Positions 39,586 to 49,302 of a stretch of 64,000 nucleotides of DNA are shown piece by piece. The notes beneath the pieces were generated by a model, which was not told the DNA's origin, made no database searches, and worked only from the letters and a program-made list of their open reading frames with translations. Position numbers and translations under genes: made by a program. Positions within the stretch are counted from its first letter, which is position 1, and each line of letters begins with the position of its first letter. Origin of the DNA: Phytobacter ursingii (GTDB taxonomy: Bacteria > Pseudomonadota > Gammaproteobacteria > Enterobacterales > Enterobacteriaceae); assembly GCA_901456055.1 (NCBI GenBank), contig CABDWT010000002.1:372001-436000 (forward strand), written 5' to 3'.

Positions 39586-40830
39586 TTACCCCTGAGGCTG
39601 ATTACTGATTAACCTCGACATCTCCTCCAGCGAATCCGTCTTTAAGATATACAGCCGTTTTAGCAAGTACGGATTATCTCCAGGCTTAACCTTTCCTCGA
39701 ACCGTGGTCAGCGCAAGATGGAAACCGGCATCCTTCGCAGCTGCCAGCGCCTTGTCATCATAGCCCCCGAACGGATACGCCAGATACCATACATGCCGGT
39801 TGAATTGCGAAAGCGCGCGGCGTGAATGCTTGAAATCCATCAGGATATTGTCATAACTGCGACTTAGCAGGATCGGATGCCCCACGTCATCGGTGCGATG
39901 CAGAAAATGGGTATGTGACTGAAAATCAAAAACATGAGAAATTTGTTCCAGCTCAGAAATGCTCATGAACTGCAGGGATTTTGGATCCCAGAGTTGTGGT
40001 TTACGCTTAATGCGCGACGAAATAATAAAAGCGGTCGCCCTGAAACCATATTCATTTAACACCGGATAGGCATAGCGACTGACCGATTTCAAGCCGTCAT
40101 CAAAGGTGATCACCACCGAACGTGCGGGGAGGTTCATCGCGTTACGTACATAACCCTCCAGCTGATACATGTTTAACGTGGTGTAGCCCTGGTCATGCAA
40201 CCAGGTCATCTGGTTGGTAAAAGCGCGAAGAGAAGTCGTCGTCGAGGTGTGACGAAAACGCGTGTTTTCCTCATCTTCCAGAATATGGTGGTAAGTAAGC
40301 ACCGGGATACCGTTATCTTCCTGCGCATCCAGGCTACTGATCCACGCCAGCCGTTCGCCAATGCGAATCTGATACCAGGTCTGGTTAAGTCTGTCTTTCA
40401 GCTTGCTAATGATGGGATAGCGCAGATTTCCGGCCAGCGTACCCAGTTGCTCACTGGTATTAGCCGCCTCGTTATACATCGGCGTATCACGCCAGGTGAT
40501 CAGATTTTGATTACTCAGGGGCTTATTCAGGTCACCGAGGCTGTCCTGCACCTTTTCATTGCCACGAACCGTCCCCAGATGCCCTTTATCAATCCACGCC
40601 TTGCCGAAACCAAAGCGAAATTCGTAATAGTCTTCCGCCCCCGGCACCACAGCCAGAATTTGCCCGGCGCGGATATTGCCAACGGTCATAACATTGTTGC
40701 CAATCTGCGCCCATATATCGGCATCTTCCGTAATTTGCATGTAACGAGCAGGATCGGGATTTTCACTAACGAGACGGGCAGAAACGCTATATGACACCAG
40801 CAAGAACAGAATGAGGAGAAAACGAGGCAT
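39586..40830 (-). CDS. yadE: Putative periplasmic polysaccharide deacetylase YadE
   Basis: A 414-residue product from ATG 40828-40830 ([18 protein letters not shown], signal peptide), chosen because TTGGGTG precedes it; an ATG 21 bp upstream has no ribosome site. The N-terminal about 170 residues look like two SH3-type repeats ([19 protein letters not shown] and [14 protein letters not shown]). The NodB domain follows, with metal/catalytic motifs TFDDG, SHTHFLH and AYPFGGYD, so a metal-dependent N- or O-deacetylase is expected. The substrate is unknown. Confidence 0.88.
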   Translation of the reverse strand: MPRFLLILFLLVSYSVSARLVSENPDPARYMQITEDADIWAQIGNNVMTVGNIRAGQILAVVPGAEDYYEFRFGFGKAWIDKGHLGTVRGNEKVQDSLGDLNKPLSNQNLITWRDTPMYNEAANTSEQLGTLAGNLRYPIISKLKDRLNQTWYQIRIGERLAWISSLDAQEDNGIPVLTYHHILEDEENTRFRHTSTTTSLRAFTNQMTWLHDQGYTTLNMYQLEGYVRNAMNLPARSVVITFDDGLKSVSRYAYPVLNEYGFRATAFIISSRIKRKPQLWDPKSLQFMSISELEQISHVFDFQSHTHFLHRTDDVGHPILLSRSYDNILMDFKHSRRALSQFNRHVWYLAYPFGGYDDKALAAAKDAGFHLALTTVRGKVKPGDNPYLLKRLYILKTDSLEEMSRLISNQPQG

Positions 40831-40893
40831 GCACCCAACCAGGCTAAACATAATTTAGATTATTGTAGGAAAAAGAAAAATGAATACCAACGT

Positions 40894-41334
40894 TTATTTT
40901 TCATACAAATCATGTAACAACACAAACGGCGGATTTTTCTGCTGCTGATGCCAAAGGCTGCTTACCCCCGGCGCACCAGCGACCACAATCTGGTTACGAA
41001 AATCGGCGCTGCTGTACGATTCACGCAGTGGATACATCGCTTCCAGCAACGTAGCATCAACGCCGGATATCACTTCACAATGCTCATGCTTATGGCTCAT
41101 TAGCGAGGCGGCACGATAAGGTGCGGCACCGGAAATATCCGTTAAAAAAACCACGCCCTCGCCGGAATCTGTTTCATGTAATGCATCACAAATCATACGG
41201 CTGAGCATATTGGTGCTAAGCCCCTGGCGAAAGTTGACCGCCCTGCACTGCGTAAGCGGACCAAAACGGCACGCCAGACTGTCCAGCATCTCCTGCGCCA
41301 GCTCACCATGGCACGTAATGACCCATCCCAGCAT
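40894..41334 (-). CDS. yadI: PTS EIIA-like protein of the mannose family, YadI
   Basis: 146 residues from ATG 41332-41334 (MLGWVITCHGELAQEML); fourteen upstream codons are not conserved. The phosphoacceptor histidine of mannose-type EIIA domains is in place (His9 in VITCHGE), as is the VFLTDISGAAPYRAA segment. It is an orphan: no EIIB, EIIC or EIID nearby. Target unknown. Confidence 0.9.
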   Translation of the reverse strand: MLGWVITCHGELAQEMLDSLACRFGPLTQCRAVNFRQGLSTNMLSRMICDALHETDSGEGVVFLTDISGAAPYRAASLMSHKHEHCEVISGVDATLLEAMYPLRESYSSADFRNQIVVAGAPGVSSLWHQQQKNPPFVLLHDLYEK

Positions 41335-41451
41335 ACATATCTCCTTAGCAGACTTGCAGTTTAGCCAGGTGACCATCCGCCGTCGGTGACAGAAATCATA
41401 GATTAAAAGGGCAAGGAGAACCCGGCGACGAACGCCGCCGGGAAAGGGTGA

Positions 41452-42222
41452 TTAACTGCGCAGACCGCGTCCACGTTGGATTAAGTACCAGCAAAACAGA
41501 TAAAAAGCGATGATAAACACTGCCAAAACCGCCACCGTGGTGAAAAGCGGCACATCGGTAATACCGAGGAAACCAAAGCGGAAACCGCTAATCATGTAAA
41601 CAATGGGGTTGAGGTGAGACAGCGCCTGCCAGAACGGTGGTAACAGCGTGAGCGAATAGAACACCCCGCCAAGATAGGTCAGCGGCGTCAGAACAAATGT
41701 CGGGATCAGGCTGATGTCATCGAAGGTCGTCGCAAAAACCGCATTCAGCAGCCCCGCCAGCGAGAACAATACCGCGGTCAACAATAGCGTTAACGCAACG
41801 AAGACCCACGAATGAACCTGAAAAGGCACGAAAAACAGCGACACGGCGGTCACCAGCACCCCGACACACAAACCGCGCGCCACACCACCACCAACATACC
41901 CAGCGATAATTACATGGGTTGGCACCGGGGCGACCAGCAGCTCTTCAATATTGCGTTGAAACTTGGCGCTGAAAAATGATGACGCCACGTTTGCATAGGC
42001 GTTGGTGATCACGGCCATCATGATCAGACCCGGCACGATAAACTGCATATAGGTAAAACCATGCATTTCACCGATACGTGAGCCAATCAGGTTGCCAAAG
42101 ATAATAAAGTAGAGCGTCATGGTAATAACCGGCGGCACCAGCGTCTGTACCCAAATACGCATAAACCGTTGAATTTCTTTATGCCAGATACTTTTCAACG
42201 CCACCCAGTAAAGCTGCATCAT
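41452..42222 (-). CDS. yadH: ABC-2 type transporter permease YadH
   Basis: Inner-membrane permease, 256 residues with about six membrane segments and the ABC-2 signature LTYLGGVFYSLTLLPPFWQALSHLNP. Pairs with yadG, whose stop overlaps the yadH start by 4 bp. The pair resembles drug or polysaccharide exporters; the substrate is not known. Confidence 0.94.
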   Translation of the reverse strand: MMQLYWVALKSIWHKEIQRFMRIWVQTLVPPVITMTLYFIIFGNLIGSRIGEMHGFTYMQFIVPGLIMMAVITNAYANVASSFFSAKFQRNIEELLVAPVPTHVIIAGYVGGGVARGLCVGVLVTAVSLFFVPFQVHSWVFVALTLLLTAVLFSLAGLLNAVFATTFDDISLIPTFVLTPLTYLGGVFYSLTLLPPFWQALSHLNPIVYMISGFRFGFLGITDVPLFTTVAVLAVFIIAFYLFCWYLIQRGRGLRS

Positions 42223-43145
42223 GCGTGCTCTCCTTTTTTCTCATGCACCAGCGTGACGAATAGCTCTTCCAGTCGGTTAGCCTTGTTGCGCATACTTAAG
42301 ACCTGTACGCCCTGCGCGCTAAGCTGGCTGAACACGCTGTTTATCCCCTGTTCACGTAGCACTTCGACCTCCAGGGTCGAGGTATCCACCAGCCGATACT
42401 GGTAACCTTCCAGCTTCGGTAACGGGCTTTTCGTTGCCAGATCAAGGATAAAGGTTTCTGATTTTAGCTTCGCCAACAATGACTTCATGGAGGTGTTTTC
42501 AATCAGCTCACCGCTCTGAATAATGCCAATGTTGCGACACAGCATCTCGGCTTCTTCCAGATAATGGGTAGTCAGAATGATGGTGGTGCCTTTGTCGTTG
42601 AGATCTTTCAGGAAGCCCCACATAGAACGACGCAGTTCGATATCCACCCCGGCCGTAGGTTCATCAAGGATCAGCAGCTTCGGCTCATGCATCAGGGCGC
42701 GGGCAATCATCAAACGACGCTTCATCCCGCCCGATAACATGCGTGCACGTTCGTTACGCTTTTCCCACAGATCGAGCTGATTCAGGTATTTTTCGCTGCG
42801 GTCAAGCGCATCTTTACGTTCAACGCCGTAGTAACCCGCCTGGTTCACCACAATCTGCTGTACAGTTTCAAACGGGTTAAAATTGAACTCCTGAGGAACA
42901 AGACCGAGCTGCCGTTTAGCATTAACGATGTCTTTTTCCAGGTCATAGCCGAAGACACTCACCCGTCCGGACGTTTTATTTACCAGTGAACTGATGATAC
43001 CTATGGTGGTAGATTTTCCTGCGCCGTTTGGTCCAAGTAACGCGTAAAAATCCCCCGCTTCGACTTTAAGATCAATACCACGTAGCGCATGAACGCCGCC
43101 CGGGTAGGTTTTTTTAAGCTGCTCAAGCTCCAGTGCAATGGTCAT
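42219..43145 (-). CDS. yadG: ABC transporter ATPase YadG
   Basis: 308 residues. Walker A GPNGAGKST, signature LSGGMKRRL, Walker B LLILDEPTAGVD and H-loop TTHYLEEAE are intact, followed by a C-terminal regulatory extension of about 80 residues, as in DrrA/CcmA-type exporters. Divergent from can; with yadH it forms a two-gene exporter. Confidence 0.95.
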   Translation of the reverse strand: MTIALELEQLKKTYPGGVHALRGIDLKVEAGDFYALLGPNGAGKSTTIGIISSLVNKTSGRVSVFGYDLEKDIVNAKRQLGLVPQEFNFNPFETVQQIVVNQAGYYGVERKDALDRSEKYLNQLDLWEKRNERARMLSGGMKRRLMIARALMHEPKLLILDEPTAGVDIELRRSMWGFLKDLNDKGTTIILTTHYLEEAEMLCRNIGIIQSGELIENTSMKSLLAKLKSETFILDLATKSPLPKLEGYQYRLVDTSTLEVEVLREQGINSVFSQLSAQGVQVLSMRNKANRLEELFVTLVHEKKGEHA

Positions 43146-43251
43146 GAATTTTCACTTACCTTATTCTTACACTCGATGTGTGGTTTAAAAAACATGGGAG
43201 TTGACCTATATTAGCGCAACGCACTTATTTGGTTACAGGTCGTTAACTTCC

Positions 43252-43914
43252 ATGAAAGACATAGATACACTCATCAGCAACAATGCACTATGGTCAAAAA
43301 TGCTGGTGGAAGAGGATCCCGGCTTTTTCGAAAAACTGGCGCAAGCGCAGAAACCGCGTTTTCTATGGATTGGATGTTCTGACAGTCGCGTTCCCGCAGA
43401 ACGCCTCACCGGCCTTGAGCCAGGCGAACTGTTTGTTCACCGTAACGTTGCCAACCTGGTTATTCATACCGACCTGAACTGCCTTTCTGTCGTTCAGTAC
43501 GCGGTTGACGTACTGGAAGTTGAGCATATCATCATCTGCGGCCACTACGGCTGTGGTGGTGTGCAGGCAGCGGTGGAAAACCCGGAACTGGGGCTGATAA
43601 ACAACTGGCTGCTGCATATTCGCGATATCTGGTTCAAGCATAGTTCGTTGCTTGGCGAGATGCCGCAGGAGCGCCGCCTTGATACCCTGTGTGAGCTGAA
43701 CGTGATGGAGCAGGTCTATAACCTCGGCCACTCCACCATTATGCAATCGGCCTGGAAACGTGGGCAAAAGGTCACGATTCACGGCTGGGCATATGGCATC
43801 CACGATGGTTTACTGCGTGACCTGGAAGTCACCGCAACGAACCGCGAAAGCCTGGAACAGCGTTACCGTCAGGGCGTTTCGAACCTCAGCAAGAAACACA
43901 TCAATCACAGATAA
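43252..43914 (+). CDS. can: Beta-class carbonic anhydrase
   Basis: Interconverts CO2 and bicarbonate; needed for growth in air because carboxylases use bicarbonate. The product is 220 residues from ATG 43252 ([10 protein letters not shown]); 17 upstream codons are not conserved. Zinc ligands Cys42, His98 and Cys101, with Asp44-Arg46 dyad ([10 protein letters not shown]) and GHYGCGG, place it in the type II, bicarbonate-regulated group. Confidence 0.97.
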   Translation: MKDIDTLISNNALWSKMLVEEDPGFFEKLAQAQKPRFLWIGCSDSRVPAERLTGLEPGELFVHRNVANLVIHTDLNCLSVVQYAVDVLEVEHIIICGHYGCGGVQAAVENPELGLINNWLLHIRDIWFKHSSLLGEMPQERRLDTLCELNVMEQVYNLGHSTIMQSAWKRGQKVTIHGWAYGIHDGLLRDLEVTATNRESLEQRYRQGVSNLSKKHINHR

Positions 43915-43918
43915 TCCT

Positions 43919-43982
43919 GCATTCCCGGCGGCATGATGCCAGCCGGAATGCGGCATCAGCCGGGCTAAGGCCCGGCTTTTTT
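43919..43982. terminator. REP-like hairpin and terminator between can and hpt
   Basis: An imperfect palindrome GCATTCCCGGC...GCCGGAATGC (43919-43951) is followed by GCCGGGC-TAAG-GCCCGGC and six T (43959-43982). It ends can; hpt converges from the right. Confidence 0.85.
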
Positions 43983-43986
43983 ATGC

Positions 43987-44523
43987 TTACTCTTCCAGCA
44001 TCACGACTTTGCCGACATACGGCAGGTGGCGATAACGTTGCGCATAATCGATGCCATAACCCACCACGAATTCGTCCGGAATCGAAAAGCCGACAAATTC
44101 CACTTCAACCTGCACTTCACGGCGCGACGGTTTATCGAGCAGGGTGCAAATAGACAGAGACTTCGGCTCGCGAAGACTGAGAATTTCGCGCACTTTAGAG
44201 AGCGTATTGCCGGAATCGATAATATCTTCAACGATCAGAACGTCCTTACCGCGAATATCTTCATCCAGATCTTTGAGAATTTTAACATCGCGGGTCGAAG
44301 ACATGCCGCTGCCATAGCTGGAGGCGGTCATAAAATCGACTTCATGCGGTACCTGCACTTCACGGCAAAGGTCCGCCATGAACATAAACGAACCGCGCAG
44401 CAGGCCCACCAGTACCATTTCACTGCCGCTGTCCTGATAACGTTCTGTGATTTGACGACCCAATTCGGCGATACGCGCTTTGATCTCCGCTTCCGGGATC
44501 ATCACTTCAACACTATGTTTCAT
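43987..44523 (-). CDS. hpt: Hypoxanthine phosphoribosyltransferase
   Basis: Purine salvage: hypoxanthine (and weakly guanine) plus PRPP to IMP. 178 residues as in E. coli. The PRPP-binding signature is [14 protein letters not shown], with the catalytic loop [12 protein letters not shown]. It is divergent from gcd across 207 bp that carry a CRP site. Confidence 0.97.
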   Translation of the reverse strand: MKHSVEVMIPEAEIKARIAELGRQITERYQDSGSEMVLVGLLRGSFMFMADLCREVQVPHEVDFMTASSYGSGMSSTRDVKILKDLDEDIRGKDVLIVEDIIDSGNTLSKVREILSLREPKSLSICTLLDKPSRREVQVEVEFVGFSIPDEFVVGYGIDYAQRYRHLPYVGKVVMLEE

Positions 44524-44653
44524 TTTAAATAACCATATGATTTAAATAATAAATCACTCAATAACCTGCTTATTGCTTTGGTTACTGAAGCGCAAGGCGT
44601 GCAGTATACCAGCAAACGCATTTCCGATGCTTATCTGTCGATAAAGCTCATTT

Positions 44654-44669
44654 TGTGATGACGATCACA
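44654..44669. promoter_or_regulatory. CRP site between hpt and gcd
   Basis: TGTGA-TGACGA-TCACA, perfect in both half-sites. It overlaps the likely -35 (TGACGA, 44659-44664) of a gcd promoter whose -10 is TATAAT (44682-44687, 17-bp spacer). That position fits repression of gcd by cAMP-CRP, which is reported for E. coli. Confidence 0.85.
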
Positions 44670-44730
44670 CTTGTTAAATCCTATAATTAGTTGCTACTAA
44701 AATATTAATGAATTTGGTGAGTGTCTTTTT

Positions 44731-47118
44731 ATGGCTGAAACAAAAACGCAACGGTCAAGTATCCTCGTGATACTGACAGCGCTGTTCGCAGCATTCTGCG
44801 GACTTTGGTTACTGATCGGCGGGGTATGGCTGGTCTCCCTTGGCGGCTCCTGGTACTACCCCATCGCGGGTATTATCATGCTGGGCGTCACCGCGCTTTT
44901 ATGGCGACGTAAGCGTTCTGCGCTATGGCTGTATGCCGCGTTGCTGCTGGCGACCATGATTTGGGGCGTATGGGAGGTGGGCTTCGACTTTTGGGCGCTC
45001 ACGCCGCGCAGCGATATCCTGGTCTTCTTCGGTATCTGGCTGATTCTGCCCTTTGTCTGGCGCAGATTGATTTTTCCTTCCGGCGGTGCGGTTGCCGCAC
45101 TGGTGGTAGCACTGCTGATTAGCGGCGGCATTCTCACGTGGGCTGGCTTTAATGACCCACAAGAAGTGAACGGTACGCTGAAAGCGGATGCCACGCCAGC
45201 CGCCCCTATCTCACAGGTAGCTGATGGCGACTGGCCGGCTTATGGCCGCAATCAGGAAGGTCAACGCTATTCTCCGCTCAAACAGATCAATGCCGATAAC
45301 GTCAAAAATCTGAAGGAAGCCTGGGTGTTCCGCACCGGCGACCTGAAGCTGCCGACTGACCCGGGTGAACTGACCAACGAAGTGACGCCAATCAAAGTGG
45401 GCGACACCCTTTATCTGTGTACCGCTCACCAGCGCCTGTTTGCACTGGACGCATCGACCGGGAAAGAGAAATGGCATTTTGACCCGCAGTTAAATGCCAA
45501 CCAGTCCTTCCAGCACGTGACCTGTCGCGGCGTTTCTTATCATGAAGCACGTGCAGATAACGCCAGCCCGGATGTCGTGGCAGATTGCCCGCGCCGCATT
45601 ATGCTGCCGGTAAACGATGGGCGTCTTTTTGCGATCAACGCCGACAACGGCAAGTTGTGCGAAACCTTTGCCAACAAAGGTATTCTGAATCTGCAGACCA
45701 ACATGCCGGACACCACGCCGGGTCTGTATGAGCCGACCTCACCGCCGATCATTACCGATAAAGTGATTGTGATTGCCGGTTCGGTGACCGACAACTTCTC
45801 TACCCGTGAAACCTCTGGCGTTATCCGTGGTTTCGACGTGAACACCGGTAAGCTGCTGTGGGCCTTCGATCCGGGCGCGAAAGACCCGAACGCGATTCCG
45901 TCTGACGAACATAGATTTACCTTCAACTCGCCTAACTCGTGGGCGCCAGCCGCCTATGATGCGAAGCTGGACCTGGTGTATCTGCCAATGGGTGTGACCA
46001 CCCCGGATATCTGGGGCGGCTATCGCACGCCGGAGCAGGAACGCTACGCCAGCTCCATCGTGGCCCTGAACGCCACCACCGGTAAACTGGCCTGGAGCTA
46101 TCAGACGGTTCACCACGATCTGTGGGATATGGATATGCCGTCCCAGCCGACGCTGGCAGACATCACAGTTAACGGTAAAACGGTTCCGGTGATTTACGCC
46201 CCGGCGAAAACCGGCAACATCTTCGTGCTGGATCGCAGCAACGGTAAGCTGGTTGTCCCGGCGCCGGAAAAACCGGTTCCGCAGGGTGCGGCCAAAGGCG
46301 ACTACGTGACCAAAACGCAGCCGTTCTCCGACCTGAGCTTCCGTCCGAAGAAAGATCTCAGCGGGGCGGATATGTGGGGCGCGACCATGTTCGACCAACT
46401 GGTCTGTCGCGTGATGTTCCATCAGTTGCGCTATGAAGGCATCTTCACCCCGCCATCTGAGCAAGGCACGCTGGTGTTCCCGGGTAACCTGGGGATGTTC
46501 GAATGGGGTGGTATCTCCGTTGACCCTAACCGTCAGGTGGCGATCGCCAACCCGATGGCGCTGCCGTTTGTGTCAAAACTGATCCCACGCGGTCCAGGCA
46601 ACCCGATGGAACAGCCGAAAGATGCGAAAGGCAGTGGTACGGAAGCGGGGATTCAGCCGCAGTACGGCGTGCCTTTCGGCGTAACCCTGAACCCGTTCCT
46701 GTCCCCGTTTGGTCTGCCGTGTAAACAGCCAGCCTGGGGTTATATCTCCGCGCTGGATCTGAAAACCAATCAGGTTGTCTGGAAAAAACGTATTGGTACG
46801 CCGCAGGACAGCATGCCGTTCCCGATGCCGGTTCCGGTGCCGTTCAATATGGGCATGCCGATGCTGGGCGGTCCGATTTCCACGGCGGGTAATGTGCTGT
46901 TTATCGCGGCAACCGCAGATAATTACCTGCGCGCATATAACATGAGCAACGGTGAGAAACTGTGGCAGGGTCGCTTACCAGCAGGCGGACAGGCGACGCC
47001 AATGACCTATGAAGTGAATGGCAAGCAGTATGTTGTCATCTCTGCAGGCGGTCACGGTTCGTTTGGTACGAAGATGGGCGACTATATTGTTGCCTACGCC
47101 CTACCGGACGAGAAGTAA
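44731..47118 (+). CDS. gcd: Membrane-bound PQQ-dependent glucose dehydrogenase
   Basis: Oxidises glucose to gluconolactone in the periplasm and reduces ubiquinone. 795 residues (E. coli 796). Five membrane helices (about 12-140), then an eight-bladed beta-propeller with tryptophan-docking repeats (NGRLFAINADNGKL, VVALNATTGKLAWSYQT, GNIFVLDRSNGKL, DNYLRAYNMSNGEKLWQ). No PQQ biosynthesis genes are in this window, so activity depends on the rest of the genome or on external cofactor. Confidence 0.97.
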   Translation: MAETKTQRSSILVILTALFAAFCGLWLLIGGVWLVSLGGSWYYPIAGIIMLGVTALLWRRKRSALWLYAALLLATMIWGVWEVGFDFWALTPRSDILVFFGIWLILPFVWRRLIFPSGGAVAALVVALLISGGILTWAGFNDPQEVNGTLKADATPAAPISQVADGDWPAYGRNQEGQRYSPLKQINADNVKNLKEAWVFRTGDLKLPTDPGELTNEVTPIKVGDTLYLCTAHQRLFALDASTGKEKWHFDPQLNANQSFQHVTCRGVSYHEARADNASPDVVADCPRRIMLPVNDGRLFAINADNGKLCETFANKGILNLQTNMPDTTPGLYEPTSPPIITDKVIVIAGSVTDNFSTRETSGVIRGFDVNTGKLLWAFDPGAKDPNAIPSDEHRFTFNSPNSWAPAAYDAKLDLVYLPMGVTTPDIWGGYRTPEQERYASSIVALNATTGKLAWSYQTVHHDLWDMDMPSQPTLADITVNGKTVPVIYAPAKTGNIFVLDRSNGKLVVPAPEKPVPQGAAKGDYVTKTQPFSDLSFRPKKDLSGADMWGATMFDQLVCRVMFHQLRYEGIFTPPSEQGTLVFPGNLGMFEWGGISVDPNRQVAIANPMALPFVSKLIPRGPGNPMEQPKDAKGSGTEAGIQPQYGVPFGVTLNPFLSPFGLPCKQPAWGYISALDLKTNQVVWKKRIGTPQDSMPFPMPVPVPFNMGMPMLGGPISTAGNVLFIAATADNYLRAYNMSNGEKLWQGRLPAGGQATPMTYEVNGKQYVVISAGGHGSFGTKMGDYIVAYALPDEK

Positions 47119-47135
47119 AAAACCGTTCCCTCATC

Positions 47136-47228
47136 CCGCACAAGGTAAAAAGCAAAAAGGCAACGCACGTTGCCTTTTTTAGTTTTTTCTCCCTCTCCCC
47201 GTGGGGTGAGGGCCAGGGTTAGGGGGAA
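47136..47228. repeat. Terminator plus REP-like unit, copy 1
   Basis: Begins CCGCACAAGGTAAAAAGC, contains the gcd terminator AAAAAGGCAACG-CA-CGTTGCCTTTTTT (47154-47180) and runs into CTCCCTCTCCCCGTGGGGTG and AGGGCCAGGGTTAGGG. The same order of parts recurs 255 bp downstream. Confidence 0.9.
47154..47180 (+). terminator. gcd terminator
   Basis: 12-bp stem AAAAAGGCAACG/CGTTGCCTTTTT, 2-nt loop, six T at the end, 36 bp past the gcd stop. Confidence 0.9.
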
Positions 47229-47390
47229 AATGCGGCGCTGGTGGTCATTCCGTTCACCTTATGTTCTGTGCTTTTCTATTTAGCCGGACTCTGTCATCGC
47301 GGTAACTGTTTTATTCTCATTACGCGGTGTTATCGCTGTAAAACGTAATATGACCGGGGATTACTCAGCCCTCAGGGAGAGGGCATCAGA

Positions 47391-47482
47391 CCGCACAAGG
47401 TAAAAGCTAAAAGGTAACGTACGTTGCCTTTTTTAGTGTTTTCTCCCTCTCCCCGTGGGAGAGGGCCGGGGTGAGGGCATCA
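47391..47482. repeat. Terminator plus REP-like unit, copy 2
   Basis: CCGCACAAGGTAAAAGCTAA, then a degenerate copy of the gcd terminator (AAAAGGTAACGTACGTTGCC with TTTTTT, 47409-47434) and the REP-like CTCCCTCTCCCCGTGGGAGA with GGGCCGGGGTGAGGGCATCA. A remnant of a further REP-like end, CCTCAGGGAGAGGGCATCAG, lies just before it (47371-47390). Confidence 0.9.
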
Positions 47483-47500
47483 AACCACAGAGTTGTCTTT

Positions 47501-47533
47501 TCCCCCTCACCCTCTCCCTCAAGGGAGAGGGAA
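47501..47533. repeat. REP-like palindrome copy next to the cueO stop
   Basis: TCCCCCTCACCCTCTCCCTC followed by AAGGGAGAGGGAA, opposite orientation to the copy at 47442-47481 and 19 bp past the cueO stop. Confidence 0.8.
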
Positions 47534-47551
47534 CTGCATGGAGCCGATTTC

Positions 47552-49147
47552 CTAAACCGTAAACCCTACCATCATCCCCGTATCCTCATGTTCCAGCAGA
47601 TGACAGTGCGCCATATAGGCATACTCTTTCGGCGCGTCGTGAGCAAAACGGACCAGCACTTCACTTTTCGCCCCTTCAACGCTGACAATATCTTTCCAGC
47701 CTGCGCGATGTGCGGCAGGCGGTTTACCGTTTTCCGACAGGATGCGGAACTGTGTGCCATGGATATGGAACGGATGCAGCATCATGTCGCCCTCACCGGA
47801 AATGACCCAACGCTCCCAGGTATCTTTCTGCGCGGCAAACGCAGGCACTTGCATATCAAATGCCTTGCCATTGATACGATTGGCGCTATGAAATTCCATT
47901 TCCCCATTACCATGATTCATCTGCCCCATGTCGCCATGGTTCATGCTCATGTTCATACCACCGTGGTTCATCTGCATCTGACCATGGTTCATATTGCCAT
48001 GGTGCATCCCCATACCTGCCATAGCAGCATCGCCGTATTTTTGCTGCAGAGCCTGCATCCCCATCATGTCCAGCATCGGATCCATGGAGAGCTGTAGCGT
48101 CCGTTGTGTTAATCCTTCCAGCGCTGGCAGTCCAGGGAGCGTCGCCAGTGTGTCAGGCAAGGTACCGGATGCGGTTACCACCACCGGTTGAATACGCAAC
48201 AGCGGATACGGCTTATCAAATGGCGCAACCGCCATCCCCATTTGCTGTACAGGCAACGTGACCAGATCGAAGACTTTATTATCTCGGGTCTCAATCAGTA
48301 CCTCAAAGCGCTCTCCCGGCAACAGTGACAGCTCGCTGACTTTCACCGGAGAAGTCAGTAAGCCACCGTCACTGGCAATCACGTAAAGCGGGCGATTATC
48401 GCTGGCAGCTACGGTCAGCGAGCGAGCGTTACATCCATTGAGCAGGCGTAAACGCAGCCAGCCACGAGGTGCCGCATGCTGTGGATAGAGGGCGCCGTTC
48501 GTCAGTAATGTATCGCCAAACCACCCTACCGCCGCGCTCATCACATCCAGTTGATAATCAATCTGCCCGTCAGCGGCAAAGCGTTTGTCCTGCATGATGA
48601 CCGGAATATCATCAATGCCCCACTGTTGAGGCAGCCGTAACTTACGGCTGTTTTCATCTTCAATCAGCAGCAGTCCGGCCAGCCCCATTGCCACCTGATG
48701 GCCGGTTTTTCCATGTTGATGGGGGTGAAACCAGCAGGTTGATGCAGGCTGATCCGGCGTAAACGAGACCGTACGGCTATCGCCGGGCTTAATCACACCC
48801 TGCGGCCCGCCATCGACGTCACCCGATACTTCCAGCCCGTGCCAGTGTACGGTTGTCTCTTCCGCCAGCGCGTTGCGAATGGACACGTTAACGGTTTTCC
48901 CCTGACGCAGTTGAATCGCTGGCCCGAGCAGGCTGCCGTTATAGCCCCAGGTTGTTGCCTGCTTGCCCGCAAACGTCGACGTTCCTGTCTGAACCGTAAG
49001 CTGGATAAGGTTTTGCGCATCGGCGCTCAGCAACGGGGGAATCGGTAACACGGGCCTTTCCGCCGCCAGCAAAGAACGACTCCAGAGCGGCAGTGCACTC
49101 GCCACGCCGAGCGCAGCAGAGTATTTCAAAAAATCACGACGTTGCAT
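47552..49147 (-). CDS. cueO: Multicopper oxidase CueO
   Basis: Periplasmic cuprous oxidase protecting against copper. The 531-residue precursor starts at [13 protein letters not shown] (ATG 49145-49147); thirteen upstream codons overlap the promoter. The Tat motif is RRDFLKY. Copper motifs: [25 protein letters not shown] and [13 protein letters not shown] Met/His-rich insert (about residues 377-420, with repeated [20 protein letters not shown]) is longer than the roughly 45-residue region of E. coli (516 total) and probably binds Cu(I). Confidence 0.96.
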   Translation of the reverse strand: MQRRDFLKYSAALGVASALPLWSRSLLAAERPVLPIPPLLSADAQNLIQLTVQTGTSTFAGKQATTWGYNGSLLGPAIQLRQGKTVNVSIRNALAEETTVHWHGLEVSGDVDGGPQGVIKPGDSRTVSFTPDQPASTCWFHPHQHGKTGHQVAMGLAGLLLIEDENSRKLRLPQQWGIDDIPVIMQDKRFAADGQIDYQLDVMSAAVGWFGDTLLTNGALYPQHAAPRGWLRLRLLNGCNARSLTVAASDNRPLYVIASDGGLLTSPVKVSELSLLPGERFEVLIETRDNKVFDLVTLPVQQMGMAVAPFDKPYPLLRIQPVVVTASGTLPDTLATLPGLPALEGLTQRTLQLSMDPMLDMMGMQALQQKYGDAAMAGMGMHHGNMNHGQMQMNHGGMNMSMNHGDMGQMNHGNGEMEFHSANRINGKAFDMQVPAFAAQKDTWERWVISGEGDMMLHPFHIHGTQFRILSENGKPPAAHRAGWKDIVSVEGAKSEVLVRFAHDAPKEYAYMAHCHLLEHEDTGMMVGFTV

Positions 49148-49181
49148 GTCCCTTTCCTTACTGTTATCAGCCTGGAATTTG

Positions 49182-49212
49182 AGCATAAACCCTCCCCTTG
49201 CCGGAAGGTCAA
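49182..49212 (-). promoter_or_regulatory. CueR-type promoter of cueO
   Basis: Minus-strand -35 TTGACC (49207-49212), 19-bp spacer, -10 TATGCT (49182-49187). The spacer carries ACCTTCC-n7-GGAGGGT (49189-49209), close to the CueR/MerR-family operator. The long spacer is diagnostic of promoters unwound by MerR-type activators. Confidence 0.88.
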
Positions 49213-49302
49213 GAAATGTGGCTGTATTCGGACGATAATAAATATCGTCGCCTCGCCAACAGTGTGCTAACGTTTAATTTCCGTTATGCCGTGGTAGAAA
49301 TA

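Noticed and set aside
47471-48097. Histidine-rich frame on the plus strand opposite the cueO 3' end
   Set aside because: The His runs are the antisense reading of the Met/His-rich codons of cueO.
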